A stretch of 64,000 nt of DNA from Candidatus Blastococcus massiliensis AP3 (GCF_000582785.1 NZ_HG931173.1:1171386-1235385); one strand, 5' to 3'; shown: positions 45,299 through 55,238, numbered from the stretch's first letter. Notes: generated by a model not told the origin, from the letters alone. Numbers and translations: made by a program.

Positions 45299-46161
45299 GG
45301 CTGCACCTCGTCGGTGGCCGCCAGCCGGGCGAAGTCGGTGACCGAGAGCTGCTCGCCACGGGCGGAGGGATCGATGCCGGCCGCCCGCAGGCGGGCCTCG
45401 GCGGCGGCCGGGCTGCCGGCCCAGCGGGCGAGCGCCGCACGCAGACCCTTGCGCCGCATGCCGAAGGCGGCGTCGACGACCGCGAAGGTGGCCTGCCGGT
45501 CGCCGGCCGGAGGGGGGCGACGGACGAGCGCCACGAGGCCGGAGTCGACGTTGGGCTCGGGCCAGAACACCCGCCGGCCCACGTTGCCGGCACGGCGCAC
45601 CTCGCCGTACCAGGCGGCCTTGACCGACGGGACGCCGTAGGCCGAGCCCCCGGGAGGTGCGGCGAGCCGCTCCGCCACCTCTGCCTGCACGAGGATCAGC
45701 GCCCGGTCGAGGGTGGGCAGCAGCTCCAGCAGGTGCAGCAGCACCGGCACGGCGACGTTGTACGGCAGGTTGGCCACCAGCGCCGTGGGCGGCGGGCCGG
45801 GCAGCTCCCGGATGCGCAGGGCGTCACCCTCGACGACGGTCAGCCGGTCGGCGAGATCGGGCCGGCGCTCGAGGACCGTGCGCGACAGCCGCCCGGCCAT
45901 CCGCGGGTCGATCTCCACGGCGGTGACGGCGGCGGCTGCCGGGAGCAGGCCGAGGGTCAGCGAGCCCAGGCCCGGGCCGACCTCCAGCACGACGTCGTCG
46001 GGCCGCAGGTCGGCGGTCCGCACGATCCGCCGGATGGTGTTCGCGTCGTGCAGGAAGTTCTGGCCCAGCGACTTGGTCGGGCGCAGGTCGAGCTCCTGGG
46101 CCAGCTCGCGGATCGCGGCCGGCCCCAGGAGCCCGTCGGCCTGCTCGGGCGGCGTACTCAG
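45295..46161 (-). CDS. ksgA: 16S rRNA A1518/A1519 dimethyltransferase, probable CTG start
   Basis: 288 residues from a CTG at 46161. Dimethylates two adjacent adenines near the 3' end of 16S rRNA. SAM-binding motif [12 protein letters not shown], acidic [10 protein letters not shown], catalytic [11 protein letters not shown] and C-terminal RRKGLRAAL are present. The family's start of homology is [26 protein letters not shown]. No ATG/GTG/TTG occurs in frame after the rpfB stop; the first canonical choice, GTG at 46269, would overlap rpfB by 44 nt. The CTG has GGGG 6 nt upstream and overlaps a small ORF stop as CTGA, so it is preferred. Confidence 0.9.
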   Translation of the reverse strand: MSTPPEQADGLLGPAAIRELAQELDLRPTKSLGQNFLHDANTIRRIVRTADLRPDDVVLEVGPGLGSLTLGLLPAAAAVTAVEIDPRMAGRLSRTVLERRPDLADRLTVVEGDALRIRELPGPPPTALVANLPYNVAVPVLLHLLELLPTLDRALILVQAEVAERLAAPPGGSAYGVPSVKAAWYGEVRRAGNVGRRVFWPEPNVDSGLVALVRRPPPAGDRQATFAVVDAAFGMRRKGLRAALARWAGSPAAAEARLRAAGIDPSARGEQLSVTDFARLAATDEVQP

Positions 46162-46226
46162 TGACGGCCCCGCTGCAGGGGCCCGCGGCGAGCGGGCGAG
46201 CCGTGGGGGGCAGCGGGGTCCTTCAT
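46158..46226 (-). CDS. possible 22-codon coupling ORF between rpfB and ksgA
   Basis: ATG at 46226 overlaps the rpfB stop (TGATG). The ORF runs 22 codons ([14 protein letters not shown]...) and ends in a TGA that shares CTGA with the proposed ksgA CTG. A GGCCCC/GGGGCC hairpin at 46166-46183 covers the ksgA SD-like GGGG, so ribosomes reading this ORF could open it. There is no protein family evidence; it may be only a translational relay. Confidence 0.35.
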   Translation of the reverse strand: MKDPAAPHGSPARRGPLQRGRH

Positions 46227-47323
46227 CAGCCGAACAGCCGCGGCCCGCAGTGCGGCCACTGGCCGGCACCGGAGCGCTGGTACAGCAGCTGCGCGCGGTA
46301 GGTCTGCTCGTCGGCCGAGGCGGCGGCCGGGTCGCCGGTACCGCCGACGGCGTTCCAGGTGCTCTGCGAGAACTGGTACATGCCGCGGTACTTGCCCGTG
46401 CCGCTCACGGCGTTCGGCCGGCCACCGGACTCGCACTTGGCGAGCGCGGCCCAGTTCAGCCCGTCGGCGGACGGAGTGTTGGCCGGGCGGGCCTTGCTGC
46501 CGACGGTGACCTGCTCGGTCACCGGCTGCCTGGTGACCGACGCGCTCAGCTGCTCGCGGGCGGTCTCGACGCCGTCGGTGACGGTGACCCGGTAGGTGAC
46601 CGTCCGCTCGCCGTCCACGCCGGCCGTGGTGACCTTCTTGTCACCCACGAACGCCTCGGGGTTCTTGGTCTCGACGACCTCGTGCGCGATCGGCTCGGTC
46701 ACGGTGACGTCGGAGATCCCCACGCGGAACACCTGCAGGCGCATCTGGTGCACCAGGGGCAGCGCCAGGTCGACGCTGGCCCGGTCGGTCGCGCTCAGCA
46801 CGATGCCCTGCTCGGCGAGCAGGTCGGCCCCGGTGGCGGCCGTGGTGGTCACGACGCGCTCCTGGTTGTCCGAAACGAGGACGACGTCCTTGGGCGTGGT
46901 GACCGCCAGGCGCATGCCGTCGAGCGGGAGCCGCTCGCTGCGGCTGGCCGACAGGACCAGGTTGTCCGAGCGCAGCCCGAGCTGCTCCAGGGCCTCGTCC
47001 ACCGACAGGGCGGTCACGTAGACCTCCTGCTCCACGCCGTCGACGCTGAGCAGCAGCGGACGGGCGCGGTTCAGGACGATGGTGTCGCCGTCGGCCACCG
47101 CCTGGTCGGCCGCCGGCAGGAGGACGTCGTGGGCGGCCGGCTGCAGGCCTTCCTCCTTCAGCACCTCGGCCACGGTGTCGGCGTAGGTGCCGACACGCTG
47201 GGCCTCTCCGTCGACGGTGAGGACGACGGACTTCTGGGCGACGAAGAAGGCCAGCGTCCCGCCGATGAGTCCGAGCAGGACCACGGCGAAGAGGCTGAGG
47301 CGGAGCGAGCGGCGCACGGGCAC
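46226..47323 (-). CDS. rpfB: resuscitation-promoting factor RpfB
   Basis: 365 residues. Signal/anchor helix ([20 protein letters not shown]), three DUF348 repeats (about 30-200; [25 protein letters not shown] is the first), a G5 domain (about 210-285) and the C-terminal Rpf lysozyme-like domain [16 protein letters not shown] with catalytic Glu, plus [17 protein letters not shown]. It cleaves peptidoglycan and promotes regrowth of dormant cells. GTG start. Order rpfB-ksgA-ispE matches mycobacteria. Its upstream region has a clear promoter and a structured leader. Confidence 0.95.
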   Translation of the reverse strand: MPVRRSLRLSLFAVVLLGLIGGTLAFFVAQKSVVLTVDGEAQRVGTYADTVAEVLKEEGLQPAAHDVLLPAADQAVADGDTIVLNRARPLLLSVDGVEQEVYVTALSVDEALEQLGLRSDNLVLSASRSERLPLDGMRLAVTTPKDVVLVSDNQERVVTTTAATGADLLAEQGIVLSATDRASVDLALPLVHQMRLQVFRVGISDVTVTEPIAHEVVETKNPEAFVGDKKVTTAGVDGERTVTYRVTVTDGVETAREQLSASVTRQPVTEQVTVGSKARPANTPSADGLNWAALAKCESGGRPNAVSGTGKYRGMYQFSQSTWNAVGGTGDPAAASADEQTYRAQLLYQRSGAGQWPHCGPRLFG

Positions 47324-47679
47324 ATCCAGGGGTCACGGGACCCGGGCAGGAGGAACGGGCACGCCGCGGTGGACGGCACACCCGCTGCAGCTCGCTCCGG
47401 GTCGGCGTCCGGCCCGGAACCTGGGTTCCCGGCCGGGCGGCGCGGCCCGGGGCGATCTCCACCCCGGCTGTCGATCACGACACGATAACGAACACGACGT
47501 CGGTGGCAACGGTGCGAACTCAGTGAAGCAGAACGGCGTCATGTCGCTATGTGGACGCGCCGACACGATCTGTCACGGCCGCGCCGGGCCCTGCCGCCGT
47601 TCGGGGGGCGATGCCTCCGGAACCGTCGGTGAGCAAGCGCACAGCGTGAACCGGGCCCGGAACGGGCACCGACGCGGCC
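47324..47679. other. 356-nt region upstream of rpfB: promoter plus long leader
   Basis: No gene. It holds the rpfB promoter (47482-47509) and a 5' leader of about 150 nt. Within the leader, 47409-47436 forms a strong hairpin (CCGGCC and GGAAC arms with one mismatch, loop CTGG). The leader lacks the c-di-AMP ydaO riboswitch core found before some rpf genes. The part from 47510 to 47679 shows nothing else recognisable. Confidence 0.6.
47482..47509 (-). promoter_or_regulatory. rpfB: sigma-A-type promoter of rpfB
   Basis: -35 TTGCCA (47504-47509), 16-nt spacer, -10 TATCGT (47482-47487) on the minus strand, the best full promoter match in the window. It gives a leader of about 150 nt. Confidence 0.65.
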
Positions 47680-48519
47680 TCAGCCGGCCAGCGCGGGCGC
47701 TCCCGTGCGCGCCGGCCGCAGCCAGGTCACGAGGAATACCGCCAGGGCGGCTCCCGCGGCCAGCGCCGAGAAGCCGCCCGCGACGAGCGCCACGGGCAGC
47801 AGGTCGAAGTGCTCGGTCACCCGGTCGCCCCGCTCGATCCCCGCGGTGAGCAGGAGAGCCCCGAGCGGCAGGAGGGCCAGCACGCTGGCGGCTGCCGACA
47901 CCAGGTGGGCCGTCCAGGTCCGCAGCGCCTCGTCGACGGGGACGTCGGCACCCGCGGCCGGCAGGGGCCGCAGCACCGCCCGCAGCAGGGCCAGCTCGGC
48001 CAGCAGCCAGGCCGTGCCCGGGACGACCACCGCGGTCCAGCCCACGGCCGTGCTCAGCTCGTCGCCGGACCACAACCAGGCGGCCGCGGCCAGCTCGGCC
48101 ACGACCACGGCACGGGCCGACCAGACCAGCCAGCCGGAGACCAGCTCCGCCTGGCGCGGCCGACGCGGGGGTCGGGTGACCGCCCAGCGCGGCCGGGGGC
48201 GCAGCACCTCGGCCAGCAGGACACCGGTCAACAGGCCGAGCACGAGGATCGGCACCCAGAGGAACACCGAGGACTCCGCCCACACGACGACGCTGGCGAC
48301 GATCCCGGCGATGCCCAGCAGCAGCCCGGCCCGGCGCCAGCGCCGGCCGTGCTGCGCCTGCTGCGTCAGTGCGGCCGCCCCTTCGGCGGTCGGCTCGACC
48401 AGCTGGACGGACCCGCTCGCGACCGCCCGCCGGTCCGCCGCACGCGCCCACGCCCGGCCCAGCAGCACGCCGGGAACCAGGAGGGCGATGAACAGCACAG
48501 CAGCGATGAGGCGACCCAC
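47680..48519 (-). CDS. polytopic membrane protein of unknown function
   Basis: 279 residues, about seven to eight hydrophobic segments (first MGRLIAAVLFIALLVPGVLLG; others around VFLWVPILVLGLLTGVLL, AVVVAELAAAAWLW, ALVAGGFSALAAGAALAVFLV). Short soluble loops, no recognised motif. ATG start. It lies between tatD and rpfB in the same direction; no function can be given. Confidence 0.75.
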   Translation of the reverse strand: MGRLIAAVLFIALLVPGVLLGRAWARAADRRAVASGSVQLVEPTAEGAAALTQQAQHGRRWRRAGLLLGIAGIVASVVVWAESSVFLWVPILVLGLLTGVLLAEVLRPRPRWAVTRPPRRPRQAELVSGWLVWSARAVVVAELAAAAWLWSGDELSTAVGWTAVVVPGTAWLLAELALLRAVLRPLPAAGADVPVDEALRTWTAHLVSAAASVLALLPLGALLLTAGIERGDRVTEHFDLLPVALVAGGFSALAAGAALAVFLVTWLRPARTGAPALAG

Positions 48520-48574
48520 GCTGTCGATTGTCGCCCTTCGGACGACACCGCTGCCACGGAGCGCCCCCCGGCTG

Positions 48575-49477
48575 TTACGCGCGCGTTCCCGACCCCCAGG
48601 GGCCGAAGACGCGCTCGGCGGTCCGGGTCAGCTGGTCGCAGAGCTCCTCGAGGTCGGTGCCGGTGACCTCGACGAGGCCTCGCACGGTGTGCGGGACCAG
48701 GCGGGAGGCGTTGGGGCGGCCTCGGAACGGGACCGGGGTGAGGAAGGGCGCGTCGGTCTCCACGAGCAGCTGGTCCACGGGGGTCAGCGCGGCGGCCTCG
48801 CGCAGGTAGCCGGCGTTGCCGAAGGTCAGCGTGCCGGCGAAGGACAGGACGTGCCCGCGCTCGACGCACGCCTTCGCGAACGCGGCGTCCCCCGAGAAGC
48901 AGTGGAAGACCGTGTGCTCGGGCGCTCCCTCGTCGTCGAGGACGCGGAGGATCTCCTCGTGCGCGTCCCGGTCGTGGATGACCAGCGCGATGCCGTGCTC
49001 CTTGGCGATGCGGATGTGCGCGCGGAAGGCCGCCTCCTGCGCGTCCCACCCCTCCGGCCCGGTGCGGTAGCGGTCCAGGCCCGTCTCCCCCACCGCGCGC
49101 ACCCGGGGCAGCGCGGCGAGCCGGTCGATCTCGGCCAGCGCGTCGTCGGTCGCCCGGCCGTCGCCGGCCTCGTTGGGATGCAGGGCCACCGCGGCCAGCA
49201 CGTTCGGGTGCCGGGCGGCCAGCTCGGCAGACCAGCGCGACGAGGCGACGTCGACACCGACCTGGACCAGCCGTGGGATCCCGGCCGCCTCCGCCGCCGC
49301 GATCTCCGCGTCGACGGCGTCCTCGGACGCCCACTCGCCGTGCTCCCCGTCCGCCGGCCGCTCGCCCAGCACGATGTCCAGGTGCGTGTGGCTGTCCACC
49401 GCGGGTGCCGGCAGCGGCTCCGGGGACGGCGGCGGCTCGCCCCGCCGGTTGGCGCGGGCGCTCGCCGAGCGGCTCAC
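48575..49477 (-). CDS. tatD: TatD family metal-dependent DNase
   Basis: 300 residues, amidohydrolase TIM barrel. Metal ligands fit VDSHTHLD (HxH), VGETGLDRY (Glu), the barrel His residues in [10 protein letters not shown] and VFHCFSG, and the late Asp in VETDAPFL. TatD enzymes have 3'-5' exonuclease activity and work in DNA repair or fragmentation. A GTG start overlaps the metG stop as GTGA, making metG-tatD one unit; the first 30 residues are a low-complexity extension. Confidence 0.93.
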   Translation of the reverse strand: MSRSASARANRRGEPPPSPEPLPAPAVDSHTHLDIVLGERPADGEHGEWASEDAVDAEIAAAEAAGIPRLVQVGVDVASSRWSAELAARHPNVLAAVALHPNEAGDGRATDDALAEIDRLAALPRVRAVGETGLDRYRTGPEGWDAQEAAFRAHIRIAKEHGIALVIHDRDAHEEILRVLDDEGAPEHTVFHCFSGDAAFAKACVERGHVLSFAGTLTFGNAGYLREAAALTPVDQLLVETDAPFLTPVPFRGRPNASRLVPHTVRGLVEVTGTDLEELCDQLTRTAERVFGPWGSGTRA

Positions 49478-51270
49478 CTCGCCTCGTCCTCCAGGCGCGC
49501 CAGCTCGTCGGCCACCACCGACTCGTCGAGCTTCGTGAAGATCGGCGTCGGCGGGGCGAGCGGGGCGCCCGGCGGCAGCGGGCGCGAGCCCCACACCGCC
49601 GACGCGGCGTCGTAGTCGCCGGTGATGATCGGGTAGGGCGCGCCGTCGTCCAGGTCCTCGGTCTCGACGATCTGCGGGGACGGCGACCAGACGCCGGTGC
49701 CGCCGAGCAGCTCGTGCACCTGCTGCGCCGAGTGCGGCAGGAACGGGGTGAGCAGCGCGTTGCAGTCGCTGATCGCCTGCAGCGCCGTGTGGAGCACGGT
49801 GTCCCGGCGGGCCGGGTCCTCCTTGAGCTTCCACGGCGCCTGGTCCGACAGGTACTTGTTGGCCTCGCCGACCACCCGCATCGCCTCGCCCGCGGCGGCC
49901 CGCTGCCGGTTGCGCCCCAGCAGCTCACCCACGGGTCCGAACGCGGACCTCGTCGTCTCGAGCAGCGCGCGGTCGGCGTCGGTGAGCTCGCCCGGCGTCG
50001 GGACGGCGCCGACGTTCTTGGCCGCCATCGACACCGTGCGGTTGACCAGGTTGCCCCAGCCGGCGACCAGCTCGTCGTTGTTGCGGCGGACGAACTCCGC
50101 CCAGGTGAAGTCGGTGTCCTGGTTCTCCGGGCCCGCGGCGGCGATGAAGTACCGGAGCGCGTCGGCGTCGTACCGGGCGAGGAAGTCCCGCACGTAGATG
50201 ACGACCTGGCGGGAGGACGAGAACTTGCGCCCCTCCATGGTCAGGAACTCGCTGGAGACCACCTCGGTGGGCAGGTTCAGCCGGCCCAGCGAGCCGGGGC
50301 TGCCGCCCTTGTCGCCCTCGCCGTTGTAGCCGAGCAGCTGGGCCGGCCAGATCTCGGAGTGGAAGACGATGTTGTCCTTGCCCATGAAGTAGTAGGCGTC
50401 GGACTCCGGGGACTGCCACCACTGCCGCCACGCCTCGGGGTCGCCGGAGCGGCGGGCCCACTCGATCGACGCCGAGAGGTACCCCACGACGGCGTCGAAC
50501 CAGACGTAGATGCGCTTGTCCGGCCGGTCGCGCCAGCCGTCCAGCGGCACCGCCACGCCCCAGTCGATGTCACGGGTGTAGCTGCGCGGCTTGAGGTCCT
50601 CGAGCAGGTTGACGCTGAAGTTCAGGACGTTGGAGCGCCAGTTCTTCCGGGTCGCCAGCCAGTCACCCAGCGCGCGGGTGAACGCCGGCAGATCGAGGAA
50701 GTAGTGCTCGCTCTCGACGAACTTCGGCGTCTCGCCGTTGATCCTGCTGACCGGGTTGATCAGGTCGGTCGGGTCCAGTTGGTTGCCGCAGTTGTCGCAC
50801 TGGTCGCCGCGCGCGCCGTCGTAGCCGCAGATCGGGCAGGTGCCCTCGATGTAGCGGTCGGGCAGCGTGCGGCCGGTCGACGGGCTGATCGCGCCGAGCG
50901 TCGTCTTCGGGAAGACGTAGCCGTTCTTCAGCAGGCCGAGGAAGATCTCCTGGCTGACGGCGGCGTGGTTGGCCGTCGTGGTCCGGGTGAACAGGTCGTA
51001 GCTCAGCCCGAGGCTGGCCAGGTCGTCCACGATGACCCGGTTGTTGCGGTCGGCGATCTGCCGCGGGGTCACGCCCTCGGCGTCGGCCGCGACGGTGATC
51101 GGCGTGCCGTGCTCGTCGGTGCCGCTCACCATCAGGACGCGGTTGCCGTTCATCCGCTGGAAGCGGCTGAAGACGTCGGAGGGGACCCCGAAACCGGAGA
51201 CGTGGCCGATGTGCCGCGGGCCGTTGGCGTAGGGCCAGGCGACCGCGGTCAGGATGTGGCGATCACTCAC
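49474..51270 (-). CDS. metG: methionyl-tRNA synthetase
   Basis: 598 residues. Charges tRNA-Met. Class I HIGH motif at 20-23 (RHIGH) and the KMSKS-equivalent GRKFSSSR at about 348. Zinc-knuckle cysteines are in [18 protein letters not shown]. The anticodon-binding helical domain follows, without the C-terminal EMAPII-like tRNA-binding domain. The GTG start is 6 nt after a -10-like TACTGT and has no SD, suggesting leaderless translation. Confidence 0.96.
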   Translation of the reverse strand: MSDRHILTAVAWPYANGPRHIGHVSGFGVPSDVFSRFQRMNGNRVLMVSGTDEHGTPITVAADAEGVTPRQIADRNNRVIVDDLASLGLSYDLFTRTTTANHAAVSQEIFLGLLKNGYVFPKTTLGAISPSTGRTLPDRYIEGTCPICGYDGARGDQCDNCGNQLDPTDLINPVSRINGETPKFVESEHYFLDLPAFTRALGDWLATRKNWRSNVLNFSVNLLEDLKPRSYTRDIDWGVAVPLDGWRDRPDKRIYVWFDAVVGYLSASIEWARRSGDPEAWRQWWQSPESDAYYFMGKDNIVFHSEIWPAQLLGYNGEGDKGGSPGSLGRLNLPTEVVSSEFLTMEGRKFSSSRQVVIYVRDFLARYDADALRYFIAAAGPENQDTDFTWAEFVRRNNDELVAGWGNLVNRTVSMAAKNVGAVPTPGELTDADRALLETTRSAFGPVGELLGRNRQRAAAGEAMRVVGEANKYLSDQAPWKLKEDPARRDTVLHTALQAISDCNALLTPFLPHSAQQVHELLGGTGVWSPSPQIVETEDLDDGAPYPIITGDYDAASAVWGSRPLPPGAPLAPPTPIFTKLDESVVADELARLEDEAR

Positions 51271-51276
51271 GGGTCA

Positions 51277-51282
51277 ACAGTA
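51277..51282 (-). promoter_or_regulatory. metG: -10 element of a leaderless promoter for metG
   Basis: TACTGT on the minus strand ends 6 nt before the GTG of metG; no SD is present. Confidence 0.5.
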
Positions 51283-51319
51283 CGGAGGGCCGTCCAGCCG
51301 ATTGCCCGGGCAGTCGGAC

Positions 51320-51976
51320 TCAGGGCTGGTAGACGACCGTGGAGGCGGTCTCACCGGTGCCGGCGGAGGCCTCGACCGGCGTGAGCAGGGCCAGCGACCC
51401 GAGGGCCAGGCCGATGACGCCGAGGGTGAGGGTGGCCAGGGCCCGGTGCGCCGTGGCGGGGTCGGGCCGGCTCTCGACGACGCGCGGTCCGGCGGCCACC
51501 CAGGCCGAGGCCGACGGCGCACCGGCGAGCAGCAGCTTGCCGACGGGGACCGCGGCGGCGAGCAGGAGCAGCCCCGGCAGCGGCAGCGCCACCGGCAGCG
51601 CGAGGGGGGTGGTGGTGGCGAGGACGCCGACCAGGCCGACCAGGACCAGCTCGGCGACGGAGACGCCGATCAGCATGCGGCGGCCGGAACCGTCGATCAG
51701 GGTGGCGCCGCTGCCGGCCGAGAGCACGATCCAGCCGGCCAGGGCGAGCAGCGCCATCGCCACGACCGGGCCTCCCGGGCGGGTGGAGGCGGTGAGCAGC
51801 CCGTCCAGACCCTGCAGGGCGACGGCGAGGAGGCCGACGGCCTGCACGATGGCGACGACGCCGGCGGCCAGGGCGCTGAGCGGCAGGCGGCCGTGCGACG
51901 TCGCGGCCCGACGCGAGGGCAGCGCGAGGCGCGGCCACGCGCTGGTGTCCCGGATGTCGAGGACGCTGATCGCCAC
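51320..51976 (-). CDS. small polytopic membrane protein, unknown function
   Basis: 218 residues with a soluble N-terminus (VAISVLDIRDTSAWPRLAL) and about five hydrophobic segments (AALLAVALQGLDGLL-like, VVAMALLALAGWIVLSAG, LIGVSVAELVLVGLVGVLA, PGLLLLAAAVPVGKLLL, ALATLTLGVIGLALGSLALL). GTG start with AGGAG 8 nt upstream. No recognised domain. It is upstream of metG on the same strand, with its own start 660 nt away from corA's divergent promoter. Confidence 0.75.
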   Translation of the reverse strand: MAISVLDIRDTSAWPRLALPSRRAATSHGRLPLSALAAGVVAIVQAVGLLAVALQGLDGLLTASTRPGGPVVAMALLALAGWIVLSAGSGATLIDGSGRRMLIGVSVAELVLVGLVGVLATTTPLALPVALPLPGLLLLAAAVPVGKLLLAGAPSASAWVAAGPRVVESRPDPATAHRALATLTLGVIGLALGSLALLTPVEASAGTGETASTVVYQP

Positions 51977-52161
51977 TGGGGTTCTCCTGACCGATGCGGT
52001 GCTGTCACCGGTCTGCTCGACGCGTCCGCGCGCCCGCTGAAGAGCGCGGATCGCCGTTCCACCCGGAAGGGTGAGCCGGCTCCGCGGGCGCCACCGGCCA
52101 CTCCGGTCCGCCACCGGGCCGGGCCTACGCTGCGGGTGCCCGGCCACGAGGAGATCCCCTG

Positions 52162-53301
52162 ATGAGCAGCGCCGACACGTCGTCCGCACCGTCGACCCCG
52201 CCGCTGCCCGACCGTGCGGTCGCTCCCGCCGATCCGCAGGACGCACCGCCCGGTCCGCGCCCCCGCCCGGCGGGCCGGGAGCCCCGGTCGCCCACGCGGC
52301 AGCCCGGAGCCGAGGCCGTCGTCGACTGCGCCGTCTACGTCGACGGGCGGCGCCAGGCACCCGTCGCGCCGGAGGAGGTGCTCCGGGTCGCCCGGGACAG
52401 CGGCGGGTTCGTGTGGCTGGGCCTCTACGAGCCGGCCGAGGACGAGCTCGGGGCGCTGGCGGAGCGCTACGACCTGCACCCGCTGGCGGTGGAGGACGCC
52501 GTCTTCGCCCACCAGCGCCCCAAGCTCGAGCGCTACGACGACGGGCTGTTCATGGTTTTCAAGACGGCCACCTACGTGGAGCACGAGCAGCTCACCGCGA
52601 CCAGCGCGGTGGTGGACACCGGCGAGGTCATGGTCTTCGTGGGGCCCCAGTACGTGATCACCGTGCGACACGGGCACCACGGGGAGCTCAGCGAGCTGCG
52701 GCACCGGCTCGAGGAGCAGCGCGACCTGCTGTGCCTGGGCCCAGCGGCGGTCCTCTACGCCGTCGCCGACCTGGTGGTGGACACCTTCGTGGACGTCGCG
52801 GGGGCGGTCGAGGACGACGTCGAGGAGCTCGAGGCCTCGGTGTTCAGCCCGGAGCGCACCGACGACATCGGCCGGCTGTACCAGCTCAAGCGGGAGCTGA
52901 TGTCCCTGCGCCGGGCGGTGTTCCCGCTCGAGGTGCCGCTGCAGAAGCTCGCCGAGCGGGAGATCGACGCCGTTCCGGAGGCCATGCGCTCGTACTTCCG
53001 CGACGTGCTCGACCACGCGATCCGGGTGCGCGACCAGGTGGCCTCGCTGGACGAGCTGCTGACCTCGATCCTGCAGGCGTCGCTCGCCCGCACCTCGATG
53101 GCCGACAACGAGGACATGCGCAAGATCTCGGCCTACGCCGGCATCATCGCCGTCCCCACCGCGATCGCCGGCATCTACGGGATGAACTTCGAGCACATGC
53201 CCGAGCTGGACTGGCGCTTCGGCTATCCGACGGTGCTGCTGGTGATCCTGAGCGCCTGCTTCTTCCTCTACCGCGGCTTCAAGCGCAACGGCTGGCTGTA
53301 A
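52162..53301 (+). CDS. corA: CorA family magnesium/cobalt transporter
   Basis: 379 residues. Long soluble cytoplasmic domain, two C-terminal membrane helices and the signature YGMNFEHMPEL (GMN at about 340), followed by the last helix. It imports Mg2+ and is gated by intracellular Mg2+. The N-terminal 50 residues are Pro/Arg-rich and disordered. ATG start with GAGGAG 9 nt upstream; a -10-like TACGCT lies at 52126-52131. Confidence 0.93.
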   Translation: MSSADTSSAPSTPPLPDRAVAPADPQDAPPGPRPRPAGREPRSPTRQPGAEAVVDCAVYVDGRRQAPVAPEEVLRVARDSGGFVWLGLYEPAEDELGALAERYDLHPLAVEDAVFAHQRPKLERYDDGLFMVFKTATYVEHEQLTATSAVVDTGEVMVFVGPQYVITVRHGHHGELSELRHRLEEQRDLLCLGPAAVLYAVADLVVDTFVDVAGAVEDDVEELEASVFSPERTDDIGRLYQLKRELMSLRRAVFPLEVPLQKLAEREIDAVPEAMRSYFRDVLDHAIRVRDQVASLDELLTSILQASLARTSMADNEDMRKISAYAGIIAVPTAIAGIYGMNFEHMPELDWRFGYPTVLLVILSACFFLYRGFKRNGWL

Positions 53302-53361
53302 CCCCGGCGGTTGCGCCCATTTCCACCCCTCGGGCCCTGTGAGGCGTGGGTCATCGCGCAC

Positions 53362-54231
53362 TCACCCGAGGGCGCGGGCGATCCGGGCGAGGAGCGCAGC
53401 CGGCTCGCGCAGATCCGCGGCGGTCACGAACACGACGCTCCAGCCGGCCTCGCGGAGCGCGTTGAGCCGTCGCCGGTCCCGCGCGAACCGGCCGGGTTCG
53501 GCATGCCACAGCCCGTCGTACTCGAGCGCGACCTTCCTGTCCGGCCAGGCGAAGTCGACCCGGGCCACGAACCGGCCGTGGTGGAGCACGCGGAACTGGG
53601 CGACCGGTGGAGGCAACCGGCTTCGTCCGATGGTCAGGCGCACCCTTGTCTCCTGCGGGGACTCCGCCAGCCCGTCGGCGAGCGCCACCACCCGCCGGCC
53701 CCTGGCGGACCCCGGGCCGTGACCGACGGCAGCACGTCGCCGCACCGTCTCGAGGTCCACCACGCCCGTCGCGATCAACTGGTCGACGGCGGCGACCGCG
53801 GAGTCCGGCGAGAGCACGCTCGCCAGCCGGATCGCCGTGGCTGCCGGGGAGGACACGAGCAGGCCGTGGCGACGGCGGACGTCGGTGGCGGGCAGCGCGG
53901 CGCGCCGGGTGTGCAACCCGACCACGCGGACCATGTGGGTGCCGGGCGGCAGGGTCAGCTCGACGTCGTCCTCCGGGCCGGCGAGCTCGACACCCCAGAG
54001 GGCCGCGGCGCTGCGGCCCGTGACCACGGCACCGGGGAGCCGGAGGAGCGCCGCCTCTGCCCGGAGCAGGTGCGTGACCGGGACGTCGCGGTGCACGTAC
54101 ACGCCATGGACCAGCCGGCGCCAGGCCGCCCCCTCCAGCTGGCGCTCCGTCACCAGGCCCGCGGCGACGGCGGACGACGCGAGGAAGGGCGTCTCCCGGA
54201 GCTGGGGCGGGACGCGCGCGGGGACGGGCAC
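53362..54231 (-). CDS. AbiEi-type N-terminal plus DUF559 nuclease-like protein
   Basis: 289 residues. The first 50 or so carry the type IV antitoxin AbiEi-like wHTH (PFLASSAVAAGLVTERQLEGAAWRRLVHGVYV), the middle is an AbiEi C-terminal-like beta domain and the last 100 are DUF559, a Vsr/restriction-endonuclease-like fold: RVDFAWPDRKVALEYDGLWH and RRLNALREAGWSVVFVTAADL. No toxin partner gene is beside it. Many copies occur in actinobacterial genomes; the function is unproven. GTG start at 54231 chosen as the first plausible start in frame. Confidence 0.8.
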   Translation of the reverse strand: MPVPARVPPQLRETPFLASSAVAAGLVTERQLEGAAWRRLVHGVYVHRDVPVTHLLRAEAALLRLPGAVVTGRSAAALWGVELAGPEDDVELTLPPGTHMVRVVGLHTRRAALPATDVRRRHGLLVSSPAATAIRLASVLSPDSAVAAVDQLIATGVVDLETVRRRAAVGHGPGSARGRRVVALADGLAESPQETRVRLTIGRSRLPPPVAQFRVLHHGRFVARVDFAWPDRKVALEYDGLWHAEPGRFARDRRRLNALREAGWSVVFVTAADLREPAALLARIARALG

Positions 54232-54356
54232 CGCCGCACCGTGCCGGATCTGCCACCTCCGCTGCGGCGCTCGTCCACAGGGCTCAGCGCCGTTGCGCCC
54301 TATCCCACGTGTCCGGGGGGCCTGAGGGGTGGAAGAGGGCGCACTCGCGCCGTGGG

Positions 54357-55196
54357 TCAGGGGGACTTCGCGGCGACGACGGCGTCGTAGACGACCCGCC
54401 GCGGCATACCGGTGCGCTCGACGACCGCCCGGATCGCGTCCTTGCGGGTGGCGCCGGCCGCCTCCTCCGCCGCGACCTCCGCCGCCAGCTCGGCCGGGGT
54501 GAGCGACACCGCCCGCGGCGGCGCCCCGCCCACCACCAGCGTGATCTCGCCCTTGACGCCCTCGGCGGCCCACGCGGCGAGCTCGGCCAGCGGACCCCGG
54601 CGGATCTCCTCATAGGTCTTGGTCAGCTCGCGGCACACCGCGGCGGGCCGGTCGTCGCCCAGCACCGCGGCGGCGTCGGCCAGCGCGTCGGCCAGCCGGT
54701 GCGGTGACTCGAAGAAGACCATCGTGCGCTGCTCGTCGGCCAGTCCGGCGAAGCGGGCACGGCGCTCCCCCGCCTTGCGCGGCAGGAACCCCTCGAAGCA
54801 GAACCGGTCGACCGGCAGCCCGGAGACCGCCAGCGCCGTCGTCACCGCCGAGGGGCCGGGCACCGACGTCACCGGGATCCCGGCGTCGATCGCGGCCCGC
54901 ACGAGGGTGTAGCCGGGGTCGGACACCGAGGGCATGCCGGCGTCGGTCAGCAGCAGGACGGTCGCGCCGTCGGACAGCGCGCTCAGCAGCCCGGGCAGCC
55001 GCGCCTGCTCCACCGACTCGTGGAACGTCACCACCCGCCCGGTGAAGGTCACCTCGAGGTCGGCGGCCAGGCGGTGCAGGCGTCGGGTGTCCTCGACCGC
55101 GAGGACGTCCGCCGTCGCCATGACCGAGCGCAGCCTCGGGCCGACGTCGCCGGGCTGACCCAGGGGCGCGCCACCGAGCACCAGCCGTCCGCTCAC
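54357..55196 (-). CDS. rsmI: 16S rRNA C1402 2'-O-methyltransferase
   Basis: 279 residues, tetrapyrrole-methylase fold. Motifs: LVLGGAPLGQPGDVGPR, VLAVEDTRR, LLTDAGMPSVSDPGY, VTSVPGPSAVTTALA and RFCFEGFLPRK. It 2'-O-methylates C1402 of 16S rRNA, which affects decoding fidelity. GTG start. It is divergent from pmt with 42 nt between the start codons, as in mycobacteria. Confidence 0.94.
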   Translation of the reverse strand: MSGRLVLGGAPLGQPGDVGPRLRSVMATADVLAVEDTRRLHRLAADLEVTFTGRVVTFHESVEQARLPGLLSALSDGATVLLLTDAGMPSVSDPGYTLVRAAIDAGIPVTSVPGPSAVTTALAVSGLPVDRFCFEGFLPRKAGERRARFAGLADEQRTMVFFESPHRLADALADAAAVLGDDRPAAVCRELTKTYEEIRRGPLAELAAWAAEGVKGEITLVVGGAPPRAVSLTPAELAAEVAAEEAAGATRKDAIRAVVERTGMPRRVVYDAVVAAKSP

Positions 55197-55225
55197 GCCC
55201 GCAGCCTGTCACGCCGACGGCCACA

Positions 55226-55231
55226 TACCCT
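55226..55231 (+). promoter_or_regulatory. pmt: -10 element of a leaderless promoter for pmt
   Basis: TACCCT ends 7 nt before the ATG of pmt; no SD is present. Confidence 0.5.
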
Positions 55232-55238
55232 GACCCGC

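Noticed and set aside
47324..47510. ydaO/c-di-AMP riboswitch before rpfB
   Set aside because: The conserved cores expected for that riboswitch before rpf genes were not seen.
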